Source of the DNA: Olsenella sp.
Lineage (GTDB): Bacteria > Actinomycetota > Coriobacteriia > Coriobacteriales > Atopobiaceae
DNA: 20,000 bases
NCBI GenBank assembly: GCA_015062715.1
Contig: SUUD01000008.1
Span: 1 to 20,000 of the forward strand
Direction: 5' to 3'
Under the pieces are notes generated by a model. The model saw only the letters and a list, made by a program, of their open reading frames with translations. It searched no databases and was not told the origin of the DNA. How positions within the stretch are numbered: the stretch's first letter is position 1; each line of letters begins with the position of its first letter. Positions 7,557 through 14,425 of this stretch are shown here, piece by piece. Made by a program: the position numbers and the translations under genes.

Positions 7557-7597
7557 GGGGCCGGGACGCGGTCTCCATCCTTCCGCGTCCCGGCTCC
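7557..7597 (+). terminator. Hairpin after the lpdC-like gene, possible terminator
   Basis: A 12-bp perfect stem (GCCGGGACGCGG, 7560-7571, with 7583-7594) can extend to about 15 bp with a G-U pair at its base. No T-tract follows, so termination may be partial. It separates the decarboxylase operon from the LuxR-type gene. Confidence 0.55.
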
Positions 7598-7625
7598 ACC
7601 TGTACCCGCCGGAGGGGAGGCACGC

Positions 7626-7937
7626 ATGGGTTCCATCGAGGTGACGTATCGCGACGGCTCGCGCATCGTTCGCGTCACGCTGCCCGTGCGCGACGGCGGC
7701 GACGCCATCGCCGAGCGCATCGTGGCCATGGGCGGGACGTCCAGCAGCTGCGTGCCCTACGACCTCTCCGACCGCGAGCATCAGGTCGCCCGCTACGTGC
7801 GCATGGGCTGGAGCAATCGCCGCATCGCCACCGAGCTGGGCATCGCCGAGGGCACCGTCAAGCGGCACGTCTCGAACATCCTCGAGAAGAGTGGCCTCGA
7901 GAGCCGCACCCAGCTGGCACTTGCCCTGGGGGCATAG
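7626..7937 (+). CDS. Small stand-alone LuxR-type HTH protein
   Basis: A 103-residue protein whose C-terminal half (about residues 47-101) is a LuxR/GerE helix-turn-helix: LSDREHQVARYV, then WSNRRIATELGIAEGTVKRHVSNILEKSGLESRTQLAL. The N-terminal 45 residues are short, basic/acidic mixed and show no receiver, PAS or autoinducer-binding domain that I recognise. The start has a strong ribosome site (GGAGGGGAGG) 5 bases upstream. It follows the lpdC-like gene on the same strand after a hairpin and precedes the ATP synthase operon, so it could be co-transcribed with the decarboxylase genes by read-through. Its targets are unknown. Such short proteins can act as constitutive DNA-binding domains or modulators of larger regulators. 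Confidence 0.85.
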   Translation: MGSIEVTYRDGSRIVRVTLPVRDGGDAIAERIVAMGGTSSSCVPYDLSDREHQVARYVRMGWSNRRIATELGIAEGTVKRHVSNILEKSGLESRTQLALALGA

Positions 7938-7940
7938 AAG

Positions 7941-8058
7941 ACGGGCGAGCACCCGTAGCTGCCAGAGGGGTGTCATGGCAGCCATGGGGACGCGAATTGT
8001 GACACCCATGCACTTTCGTCTCGAAAAGTGACCCCTCCTGTCTGCGGGGGGCTAGAAT
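7941..8058. promoter_or_regulatory. Palindrome-rich region and weak promoter upstream of the ATP synthase operon
   Basis: The 158-bp gap holds several dyads: ACGGG/CCCGT (7941-7945 and 7952-7956), GGGTGTCA/TGACACCC (7968-7975 and 8000-8007), the 13-base palindrome CATGGC-A-GCCATG (7974-7986), and CACTTTCG/CGAAAAGTG with one bulge (8011-8030). A TAGAAT at 8053-8058 could be a -10 box, with a poor GTGACC 19 bases upstream as -35. The palindromes suggest protein binding or RNA structure; the promoter call is weak. Confidence 0.4.
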
Positions 8059-8095
8059 CGACTCTACGGCAGGATTCTGCGTCGAGGGGGTGCCG

Positions 8096-8404
8096 ATGGG
8101 CCAGATGCACGTCATGGTCCTCGGCGCGGTGATGGGCCTTCTGGGCTTCCTTCCCTCGGGGATCCTGTTCGAGCTTGTCCTCACGCGGGGCAAGCGGGTC
8201 GGCGTCGGCGCCGGGCTGGCGAGCGTGCTCGTCTCGTTCGCCTTCATGTCGGTGGCGGCGCTGGCCGTACGGCTCCTCAAACACGAGCTCACGCTCGTGT
8301 TTGGCGGGGCCATGGCATGTACGTTCTTGGCCGCATGGGCGGTCGAGGCATGGAGGGCCTGGCGCGACGCGAACGCGCCCGCCAGTCCGGGAGAAGGGAA
8401 GTAG
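8096..8404 (+). CDS. Small membrane protein at the head of the ATP synthase operon (AtpI-like position)
   Basis: A 102-residue hydrophobic protein with three predicted membrane segments at about residues 5-25, 36-56 and 66-86, ending in a charged tail (WRAWRDANAPASPGEGK). It occupies the place where atpI is usually found, just before atpB, and its stop codon overlaps or abuts the atpB start. Sequence similarity to AtpI is not evident to me, so the assignment rests on position, size and hydrophobicity. AtpI proteins assist c-ring assembly or ion supply in some bacteria. The ATG at 8096 has GAGGGGG 5 bases upstream; a GTG at 8090 in the same frame is part of that ribosome site. Confidence 0.75.
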   Translation: MGQMHVMVLGAVMGLLGFLPSGILFELVLTRGKRVGVGAGLASVLVSFAFMSVAALAVRLLKHELTLVFGGAMACTFLAAWAVEAWRAWRDANAPASPGEGK

Positions 8405-8406
8405 TG

Positions 8407-9213
8407 GTGAACCCGCTGGAAAGCCTGCCCGAGGAGATGGAGGAGCTCGTCGATAGCTTCTCGTCCACCCCAGTTGCGGGAGATCTCAACGTTGGCATCA
8501 CCCAGTACTCGTTCTGGATGTGCATCGCCATCGTGCTCCTGCTGGCGCTGATCTTCGTCTTCAAGAAGAAGCAGGCCGAGAACGGCCTCGTCCCCAAGGG
8601 GCGCTTCGTCAACGCAGTCGAGTTCCTGGTGGAGTACTGCCGGGACGATCTCTGCATCTCGCTTCTGGGTGACACCTGGCGCGAGCACTTCCCGTTCATC
8701 GCCTCGATGTTCTTCTTCATCCTGATCAACAACATCGTGGGCGTCATCCCGGGCTGCAAGCCGGGAACGGGCTGCATCGGCACCACCGCGGCGCTCGCCC
8801 TGGTGTCGTTCGTGTACTTCATCTACATCGGCGTGAAGAACAAGGGCGCGCTGGGCTACATCAAGAGCCTCGCACCGGCGGGCGTCTCGTTCCCCATGAA
8901 CGCCCTCGTGTGGGTCATCGAGCTCTTCTCGACGTTCCTGCGCCTGGTCACCCTGGCCGTCCGACTCTTCTGCAACCTGTTCGCCGGCCACGTGGTCATG
9001 GGCACCTTCGCCATCCTGGCGTCGCTGTTCGTCCAGCCGCTGCTGCAGGGCTTCTCCATGGCGGCCCTCGGCCAGGCCGGCGCCTCGATCTTCTGGCTCG
9101 TCATCCTGGTGGTCATCTATGCGGTCGAGCTTCTGGTCGCGGCCATCCAGGCGTACGTCTTCACGCTGCTGTCGGCAGTGTACGTGCAGCTCGCCGAGTC
9201 CAACGAGCACTAA
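8407..9213 (+). CDS. atpB: F1Fo ATP synthase subunit a
   Basis: Stator membrane subunit that forms the two ion half-channels against the c-ring. The 268-residue protein has five to six membrane segments, beginning near residue 39. The family's essential arginine is R186 in LAVRLFCNLFAGHVVMG, and the last two helices (SIFWLVILVVIYAVELLVA, then IQAYVFTLLSAVYV) match the a-subunit C-terminus. Translation starts at one of two adjacent GTG codons (8404 or 8407), preceded by GGGAGAAGGGAA; 8407 is chosen as the better spaced. The upstream stop TAG (8402-8404) overlaps, implying translational coupling. Confidence 0.95.
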   Translation: MNPLESLPEEMEELVDSFSSTPVAGDLNVGITQYSFWMCIAIVLLLALIFVFKKKQAENGLVPKGRFVNAVEFLVEYCRDDLCISLLGDTWREHFPFIASMFFFILINNIVGVIPGCKPGTGCIGTTAALALVSFVYFIYIGVKNKGALGYIKSLAPAGVSFPMNALVWVIELFSTFLRLVTLAVRLFCNLFAGHVVMGTFAILASLFVQPLLQGFSMAALGQAGASIFWLVILVVIYAVELLVAAIQAYVFTLLSAVYVQLAESNEH

Positions 9214-9224
9214 CGGGGCATCTC

Positions 9225-9239
9225 GCGGGCGCCGCCCGC
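9225..9239 (+). other. Small GC hairpin between atpB and atpE
   Basis: GCGGGC (9225-9230) pairs with GCCCGC (9234-9239) around a 3-base loop, within the 86-bp atpB-atpE spacer. This spacer is the longest inside the operon. The hairpin may help raise the amount of c-subunit message, as intercistronic structures do in other atp operons; that role is inferred. Confidence 0.4.
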
Positions 9240-9299
9240 AGTGCATAGGTTCTTAGGTAAACATCGCTGGGTGGTCCGGCGAATGGCAAAGGAGGAATC

Positions 9300-9491
9300 G
9301 TGGGAGTTATCGGTTACGGCCTCGGTGTTATCGGCGCCGGTCTTGGCATTGGTCTCGCTGCGTATGGCGCGACGTCCTCTATGGCTCGCCAGCCTGAGGT
9401 CCAGGGTCGTCTCTTCACCGTCTTCATCCTGGCTTCGGCCTTCGTCGAGGCACTCGCTCTGATCGGCTTCGTCGTCACGCTCATCGCCTAG
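9300..9491 (+). CDS. atpE: F1Fo ATP synthase subunit c (very short)
   Basis: Proteolipid of the rotating c-ring: two membrane helices joined by the polar ARQPE loop (R30-Q31-P32). The ion-binding carboxylate is E50 in FVEAL, 20 residues after R30 as in other c subunits. Residues that make the sodium site in Ilyobacter (Gln in helix 1, Ser/Thr after the Glu) are here I17, A51 and L52, so proton coupling is likely. At 63 residues it is clearly shorter than typical c subunits of roughly 70-90, with both termini trimmed. The GTG start follows AAAGGAGG by 4 bases. Upstream in frame there is no ATG, GTG or TTG before a stop at 9258, so the short length is not a start-choice error. Confidence 0.93.
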   Translation: MGVIGYGLGVIGAGLGIGLAAYGATSSMARQPEVQGRLFTVFILASAFVEALALIGFVVTLIA

Positions 9492-9529
9492 GCGTCGTGC
9501 GAAGAAACCGACCATTGGAGGTTCGAAGT

Positions 9530-10132
9530 ATGAACACGAACAAGTGGGGCTTTGCTCGCAAGGCGTCAGGCATGGGGGCCGCGGCCCTCGCGGCGCTGCT
9601 TGCGGCTCCTACGCCCGCATATGCGGCTGGGGCTGACATCCTGCTCCCCAAGCCCGCGGAGTTCATCCCCGCGCTCATCGCCTTCCTCATCATCTGGGCC
9701 GTCCTCGCCAAAATGGCGTGGCCCATGATCATCGGCATCCTCGACGAGCGCCAGGCAAAGATCGAGGGCGACCTCAAGGCCGCCGAGGACGCCAAGGTCC
9801 AGGCTCAGGCCAACGTGCGCGAGTACCAGGGCCGCATCGCCGACGCCGACCGCGAGGCCGCCGACATCGTCGCCGCCGCCCGTCGCGAGGCCGAGGAGGA
9901 GCGCGCCGCGATCCTGGCCAAGGCCCAGAAGGACGCCGCCGCCACCATCGCCAAGGCGCACGACGCGGTCGACTCCGAGCGTCGCAAGGCCATGATCGAG
10001 CTCTCGGGCTCCGTCGTCGACCTCGCCGTCGAGATCGCCGGCAAGATCATCGGCAACGACCTGTCCGACGCCGAGCACCGCGCCCTTGCCGAGAAGTACC
10101 TCGCGGAAGTGGGTAGCTCCGATGCCAACTAG
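9530..10132 (+). CDS. atpF: F1Fo ATP synthase subunit b with signal-peptide-like N-terminus
   Basis: Peripheral stalk subunit: one membrane helix at about residues 45-64 (FIPALIAFLIIWAVLAKMAWP) followed by a long Ala/Glu/Arg-rich coiled coil to about residue 165 and a C-terminal helix (VDLAVEIAGKIIG) that meets the delta subunit. The 200-residue length is above E. coli b because residues 1-32 look like a signal peptide: basic start (KWGFARK), hydrophobic core (GMGAAALAALLAA) and an AYA cleavage-like site at 30-32. The ATG at 9530 has TTGGAGG upstream; the frame is open back to 9497 but without a ribosome site. The 3' end overlaps atpH by 11 bases. Confidence 0.94.
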   Translation: MNTNKWGFARKASGMGAAALAALLAAPTPAYAAGADILLPKPAEFIPALIAFLIIWAVLAKMAWPMIIGILDERQAKIEGDLKAAEDAKVQAQANVREYQGRIADADREAADIVAAARREAEEERAAILAKAQKDAAATIAKAHDAVDSERRKAMIELSGSVVDLAVEIAGKIIGNDLSDAEHRALAEKYLAEVGSSDAN

Positions 10133-10388
10133 TCCCAACGTCAACACGGTCGTCTCCGTCACGGTGACCACCGCCGTGGCGATGGACGACGACCTGCGTG
10201 CCAAGGTGCGCGCCAAGGTCAACGAGCTCTATGGGCCGGACGCGCCCATGTTCGAGGAGGTCGACCCCAAGATCCTGGGCGGCATCGTCCTCGAGGGCGG
10301 CGGCCGCCGCTACGACGCGTCCGTGCGCGCCCAGCTCGCCAACGTCCGAAGCACCCTCTCCTCGTCGTTCATGGGAGGTGACCAGTAA
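10122..10388 (+). CDS. atpH: F1Fo ATP synthase subunit delta, C-terminal domain only
   Basis: An 88-residue protein matching only the C-terminal half of the delta/OSCP family: VVSVTVTTAVAMDDDLRAKVRAKVNELYG, then VDPKILGGIVLEGGGRRYDASVRAQLANVRSTL, which corresponds to the end of E. coli delta (KIDKSVMAGVII, DGSVRGRL). Full delta proteins have about 175-180 residues, with an N-terminal six-helix domain that caps the alpha subunits. That domain is absent, and the DNA upstream is fully used by atpF, whose own C-terminus is normal, so this is not a simple frameshift. The start at 10122 overlaps atpF; an earlier in-frame ATG at 10086 lies deep within atpF. The stop overlaps the atpA start (TAATG). 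Confidence 0.88.
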   Translation: MPTSPNVNTVVSVTVTTAVAMDDDLRAKVRAKVNELYGPDAPMFEEVDPKILGGIVLEGGGRRYDASVRAQLANVRSTLSSSFMGGDQ

Positions 10389-12022
10389 TGTCCGAAGCCA
10401 TCGACGCCTCCAGCATCATGAGCATGCTGCGCAAGCGCCTCGACACGGTCGACGTGACCGTCGACAGCCGCGAGACCTCTGAGGTCACCCAGGTGGGCGA
10501 CGGCATCGCGTACGTCGCTGGTCTCAGGACCGCCATGGCCGGCGAGCTGCTGCAGTTCACCAGCTCCGCCACCGGCAAGGTGGTCTACGGCCTGGCGCAG
10601 AACCTCGACGCCGACCGCGTGGGCGCCGTTCTCTTCGGCGACGTCTCCGCCATCAAGGAGGGCGACGAGTGCCGCGCCACCGGGCGCGTCATGGACATCC
10701 CCGTGGGCCGTGCCATGCTCGGCCGCGTGGTGAACCCCCTGGGCGAGCCCATCGACGGCCTTGGCCCCATCGTCACCACCCACCATCGCCCCATCGAGTT
10801 CAAGGCGCCCGGCATCATGGCGCGCCAGCCGGTCTGCGAGCCGGTCCAGACGGGCCTCGTCGCCATCGACGCCATGGTGCCCATCGGACGTGGCCAGCGC
10901 GAGCTGATCATTGGCGACCGCAAGACGGGCAAGACGGCCATCGCCATCGACGCCATCATCAACCAGCGCAACTCCGACATGGTCTGCATCTACGTGGCCA
11001 TCGGCCAGAAGGCCTCCACGGTCGCGGCCATCCGCGAGACGCTGGCGCGTCACGGCGCCCTCGAGAAGACGATCATCGTCTCGGCCACCGCGGCCGACTC
11101 CGCGCCCATGCAGTACATCGCCCCCATGGCGGGCGCCGCCATCGGCGAGTTCTTCATGTACAACGACGCCGACGGCAACCCCGCCGACGCCGAGCACCCC
11201 GGCGGACACGTCCTGGTGGTCTACGACGACCTCTCCAAGCAGGCCGTCGCCTACCGCCAGATGTCGCTCACGCTGCACCGTCCGCCCGGACGCGAGGCCT
11301 ATCCCGGCGACATCTTCTACCTGCACTCCCGCCTGCTGGAGCGCGCGTGCAAGCTGTCCGACGCCAACGGCGCCGGCTCGCTCACCGCGCTGCCCATCAT
11401 CGAGACGCAGGAGGGTGACGTCTCGGCGTACATCCCCACCAACGTGATCTCGATCACCGACGGCCAGATCTACCTGCAGTCGAACCTGTTCTTCCAGGGC
11501 CAGCGCCCGGCGGTCGACGTGGGCATCTCGGTCTCGCGCGTGGGCGGCTCCGCCCAGGTCAAGTCGATGAAGAAGGTCGCCGGCACCCTGCGCCTCGACC
11601 TCGCGAGCTACCGCGAGAAGCAGGCCTTCGCGCAGTTTGGCTCCGACCTCGACGAGGCAACGCAGTACCAGCTCAACCACGGCGCCCACATGATGGAGCT
11701 CCTCAAGCAGAAGCGTTACGCGGCGCTCGACGTGGCCGACCAGGTCATCGCCATCTACGCCGCCAAGGAGGGCTTCATCGACGACGTCGACCTCGAGAAC
11801 GTCATCGCGTTCCGCGACGGCCTGACCGCGAGCATGCAGACCGGCTATGACGAGCTGCGTGCCAAGATTCGCGCCGGCATCCTCGACGACGCGGTGTCCG
11901 AGGAGCTCAACGGCATCATCGCCGAGTTCAAGGACGACTTCCTCGCGCTCAACCCCAACCGCGCGCAGCTCGACGTCGAGTCCGCGGCCGAGGAGACCGT
12001 CGAGGCGGAAGACCAGGCATAA
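10388..12022 (+). CDS. atpA: F1Fo ATP synthase subunit alpha
   Basis: Non-catalytic nucleotide-binding subunit of the F1 head, 544 residues compared with 513 in E. coli. The Walker A motif GDRKTGKT is at residues 176-183 and the Walker B region VLVVYDDLSKQ at about 275-285; RPPGREAYPGD and LHSRLLERA follow. The N-terminal helix that normally docks to delta (SSIMSMLRKRLDTV) is kept. Two additions stand out: a loop of about 18 residues at 257-274 where E. coli has about 6, just before Walker B, and an acidic C-terminal tail of about 26 residues (VESAAEETVEAEDQA at the end). Start and stop of delta overlap in TAATG, so translation is probably coupled. Confidence 0.97.
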   Translation: MSEAIDASSIMSMLRKRLDTVDVTVDSRETSEVTQVGDGIAYVAGLRTAMAGELLQFTSSATGKVVYGLAQNLDADRVGAVLFGDVSAIKEGDECRATGRVMDIPVGRAMLGRVVNPLGEPIDGLGPIVTTHHRPIEFKAPGIMARQPVCEPVQTGLVAIDAMVPIGRGQRELIIGDRKTGKTAIAIDAIINQRNSDMVCIYVAIGQKASTVAAIRETLARHGALEKTIIVSATAADSAPMQYIAPMAGAAIGEFFMYNDADGNPADAEHPGGHVLVVYDDLSKQAVAYRQMSLTLHRPPGREAYPGDIFYLHSRLLERACKLSDANGAGSLTALPIIETQEGDVSAYIPTNVISITDGQIYLQSNLFFQGQRPAVDVGISVSRVGGSAQVKSMKKVAGTLRLDLASYREKQAFAQFGSDLDEATQYQLNHGAHMMELLKQKRYAALDVADQVIAIYAAKEGFIDDVDLENVIAFRDGLTASMQTGYDELRAKIRAGILDDAVSEELNGIIAEFKDDFLALNPNRAQLDVESAAEETVEAEDQA

Positions 12023-12031
12023 GGGCGGCAG

Positions 12032-12949
12032 ATGGCAAACCTTCGCGACATACAACGGCGCATGAACTCGATCAAGAGCACCATGCAGGTGACGCGCACC
12101 ATGGAGATGATCTCCACCGCGCGCATCCGCAAGGCGCTCGATCGCGCCGAGGCGGCGGGCCCCTACAAGGCGGCCATCACGCGCATGCTCTCCAACGTGG
12201 CCAACGCCTCGATGGACGGCAGCCAGCCGCTTCTGCGCGAGCATCTCGAGGAGGACCACGTCCTCTACATCGTCATCGCCTCCGACCGCGGCCTCGCGGG
12301 CGGCTTCAACGTGGTGCCCCAGCGCCTCGCCGAGCGCGAGATGAAGGAGCTGGCCGCCAAGGGCGTCAAGGCCGAGGTCATCACCTGTGGCAAGAAGCCC
12401 ACCGAGTACTTCACGTCCCGCGGGCCCGCCCCCAAGATGTCGTTCGTCGGCATCTCGAGCGATCCAAACATGGACGAGGCCGACCGCATCGCCTCCTACG
12501 TCATCGACAGCTACGCCAACGGCACGCTCGACCGCGTCAAGATGCTGTACTGGCATGCCAAGAGCCGCGTCGACCAGGAGTTCGTGACCGAGCAGCTGCT
12601 GCCCGTCACCAACGAGTCGCTGGCCATCCCCAACGACCCGCGCGACCGTGACGCCCTCCACAAGATCAGGGGCACCCAGTACACCGAGTACACGTTCGAC
12701 CCGTCCGCCTCCGAGGTGCTGGGGTATCTCATCCCGGCCTACATCCGCACGGTCATCTTCCACGCGCTGCTCGACTCGGCTGCCGCCGAGCACGGCGCGC
12801 GCCGCCGTGCCATGCAGTCCGCCTCGGACAGCGCCGAGGAGGTCCTCGGACAGCTTTCCCGGACGTATAACCGCGTCCGCCAAGGTTCCATCACCACCGA
12901 GCTCAACGAGATCATCGGCGGTGCATCCGCATTGGAGGAGAATAGCTAA
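12032..12949 (+). CDS. atpG: F1Fo ATP synthase subunit gamma
   Basis: Central rotor shaft of F1, 305 residues. Both long coiled-coil termini are clear: N-terminal MANLRDIQRRMNSIKSTMQVTRTM-type helix and C-terminal MQSASDSAEEVLGQLSRTYNRVRQGSITTELNEI. The central globular domain begins at about residue 75 with LYIVIASDRGLAGGFN. The start lies 9 bases after the atpA stop with only a weak ribosome site (GGGCGG), which suggests coupling to atpA translation. Its stop overlaps the atpD start (TAATG). Confidence 0.96.
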   Translation: MANLRDIQRRMNSIKSTMQVTRTMEMISTARIRKALDRAEAAGPYKAAITRMLSNVANASMDGSQPLLREHLEEDHVLYIVIASDRGLAGGFNVVPQRLAEREMKELAAKGVKAEVITCGKKPTEYFTSRGPAPKMSFVGISSDPNMDEADRIASYVIDSYANGTLDRVKMLYWHAKSRVDQEFVTEQLLPVTNESLAIPNDPRDRDALHKIRGTQYTEYTFDPSASEVLGYLIPAYIRTVIFHALLDSAAAEHGARRRAMQSASDSAEEVLGQLSRTYNRVRQGSITTELNEIIGGASALEENS

Positions 12950-14418
12950 TGCCCATCGAGAAGGAACAGGACCGCACCCTGCTCGAGGAGGCGGCCTACA
13001 ACTACATGAACCGCTCGGTTGGCGACGGCACCATCGTCCGCATCGTCGGACCCGTCGTCGACGTGCAGTTCGAGGAGCAGGTGCCCGCCATCTACACGGC
13101 CCTCACCGTCGAGGCCGACACGCCCGTGGGCCACATCTCCACGGTCCTCGAGGTCGAGTCCCAGCTGCCCGACGGCATCGTCCGCACGGTCGCCATGTCC
13201 TCCACGGACGGTCTCCAGCGCGGCATCCGCGTCCACGACACCGGCTCCCCGATGATGATGCCGGTGGGCCAGGCCACCCTGGGCCGTGTCTGGAACGTCA
13301 TGGGCCAGCCCGTCGACGGCGGCGAGGTGCCCGAGGGCGTCCTCTACTACCCGATCCACCACCCGGCGCCGCAGTTCGACGACCTCACCACCCAGACCGA
13401 GATCTTCGAGACGGGCATCAAGTCGATCGACCTGCTCGAGCCCTACGTCCGCGGTGGCAAGACGGGCCTCTTTGGCGGCGCCGGCGTCGGCAAGACGGTC
13501 CTCATCCAGGAGCTCATCAACAACCTCGCCCAGGAGCATGGCGGCACCTCGGTGTTCACCGGCGTCGGCGAGCGCACCCGTGAGGGCACCGACCTCTACC
13601 TCGAGATGACCGAGTCCGGCGTCATCGAGAAGACCTGCCTGGTATACGGCCAGATGAACGAGCCGCCCGGAGCGCGCCTGCGCGTGGGCCTCGCCGGCCT
13701 CACCACGGCCGAGTACTTCCGTGACCAGGGCCAGGACGTGCTGCTGTTCATCGACAACATCTTCCGCTTCTCGCAGGCGGGCTCCGAGGTCTCGGCGCTG
13801 CTGGGCCGCATGCCCTCCGCCGTCGGCTACCAGCCCACGCTGGCCACCGAGATGGGCGACCTGCAGGAGCGCATCACCTCGACCCGCGAGGGCTCGATCA
13901 CCTCGGTCCAGGCAATCTACGTCCCCGCGGACGACCTGACCGACCCTGCCCCCGCGACCACGTTCACGCACCTCGACGCCACGACGGTCCTCTCGCGCTC
14001 GATCTCCGAGCTGGGCATCTATCCGGCGGTCGACCCGCTGGCCTCCAGCTCCGACGCGCTCGACCCGTCCATCGTGGGCGAGGAGCACTACCGCGTCGCC
14101 CAGAAGACCCAGGAGATCCTGCAGGAGTACTCCGACCTCCAGGACATCATCGCCATTCTGGGCATGGACGAGCTCACCGAGGAGCAGCAGGCCACGGTCA
14201 ACCGCGCCCGCAAGGTCCAGCAGTTCCTCTCTCAGTCGTTCCACGTGGCCGAGAAGTTCACGGGCAACCCCGGCGTGTACTGCCGCGTCGAGGACACCGT
14301 CCGCTCCTTCGCCGCCATCGTCGACGGCGAGTGCGACGACATCCCCGAGCAGGCGTTCCGCTACGCGAGCACCATCGAGGACGTGCGCGAGCGCGCCCGC
14401 AAGATGGCCGAGAGGTAG
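12949..14418 (+). CDS. atpD: F1Fo ATP synthase subunit beta (catalytic)
   Basis: Catalytic subunit of F1, 489 residues. Walker A GGAGVGKT is at residues 176-183; GVGERTREG carries the catalytic glutamate; LLFIDNIFRF is Walker B; the DELSEED lever reads DELTEEQ. Compared with E. coli beta (about 460), the protein has an extra 23 or so residues before GTIVRIVGPVVDV, a charged, helix-like stretch (EQDRTLLEEAAYNYMNR). The long start is supported by TTGGAGGAG upstream and the TAATG overlap with atpG; the internal ATG at 13006 has a GAGGAGG but at about 15 bases, too far for a good site. Confidence 0.97.
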   Translation: MPIEKEQDRTLLEEAAYNYMNRSVGDGTIVRIVGPVVDVQFEEQVPAIYTALTVEADTPVGHISTVLEVESQLPDGIVRTVAMSSTDGLQRGIRVHDTGSPMMMPVGQATLGRVWNVMGQPVDGGEVPEGVLYYPIHHPAPQFDDLTTQTEIFETGIKSIDLLEPYVRGGKTGLFGGAGVGKTVLIQELINNLAQEHGGTSVFTGVGERTREGTDLYLEMTESGVIEKTCLVYGQMNEPPGARLRVGLAGLTTAEYFRDQGQDVLLFIDNIFRFSQAGSEVSALLGRMPSAVGYQPTLATEMGDLQERITSTREGSITSVQAIYVPADDLTDPAPATTFTHLDATTVLSRSISELGIYPAVDPLASSSDALDPSIVGEEHYRVAQKTQEILQEYSDLQDIIAILGMDELTEEQQATVNRARKVQQFLSQSFHVAEKFTGNPGVYCRVEDTVRSFAAIVDGECDDIPEQAFRYASTIEDVRERARKMAER

Positions 14419-14425
14419 GCTGCGC

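Noticed and set aside
5909..7729. Long - strand open frame (606 codons) opposite the lpdC-like gene
   Set aside because: Shadow of a recognised + strand gene with biased composition.
10310..12883. Very long open frame on the - strand (857 codons) opposite atpH, atpA and atpG
   Set aside because: The product is a low-complexity Val/Asp/Gly/Leu/His-rich sequence, the typical mirror of GC-rich codon bias, and the + strand genes are certain.
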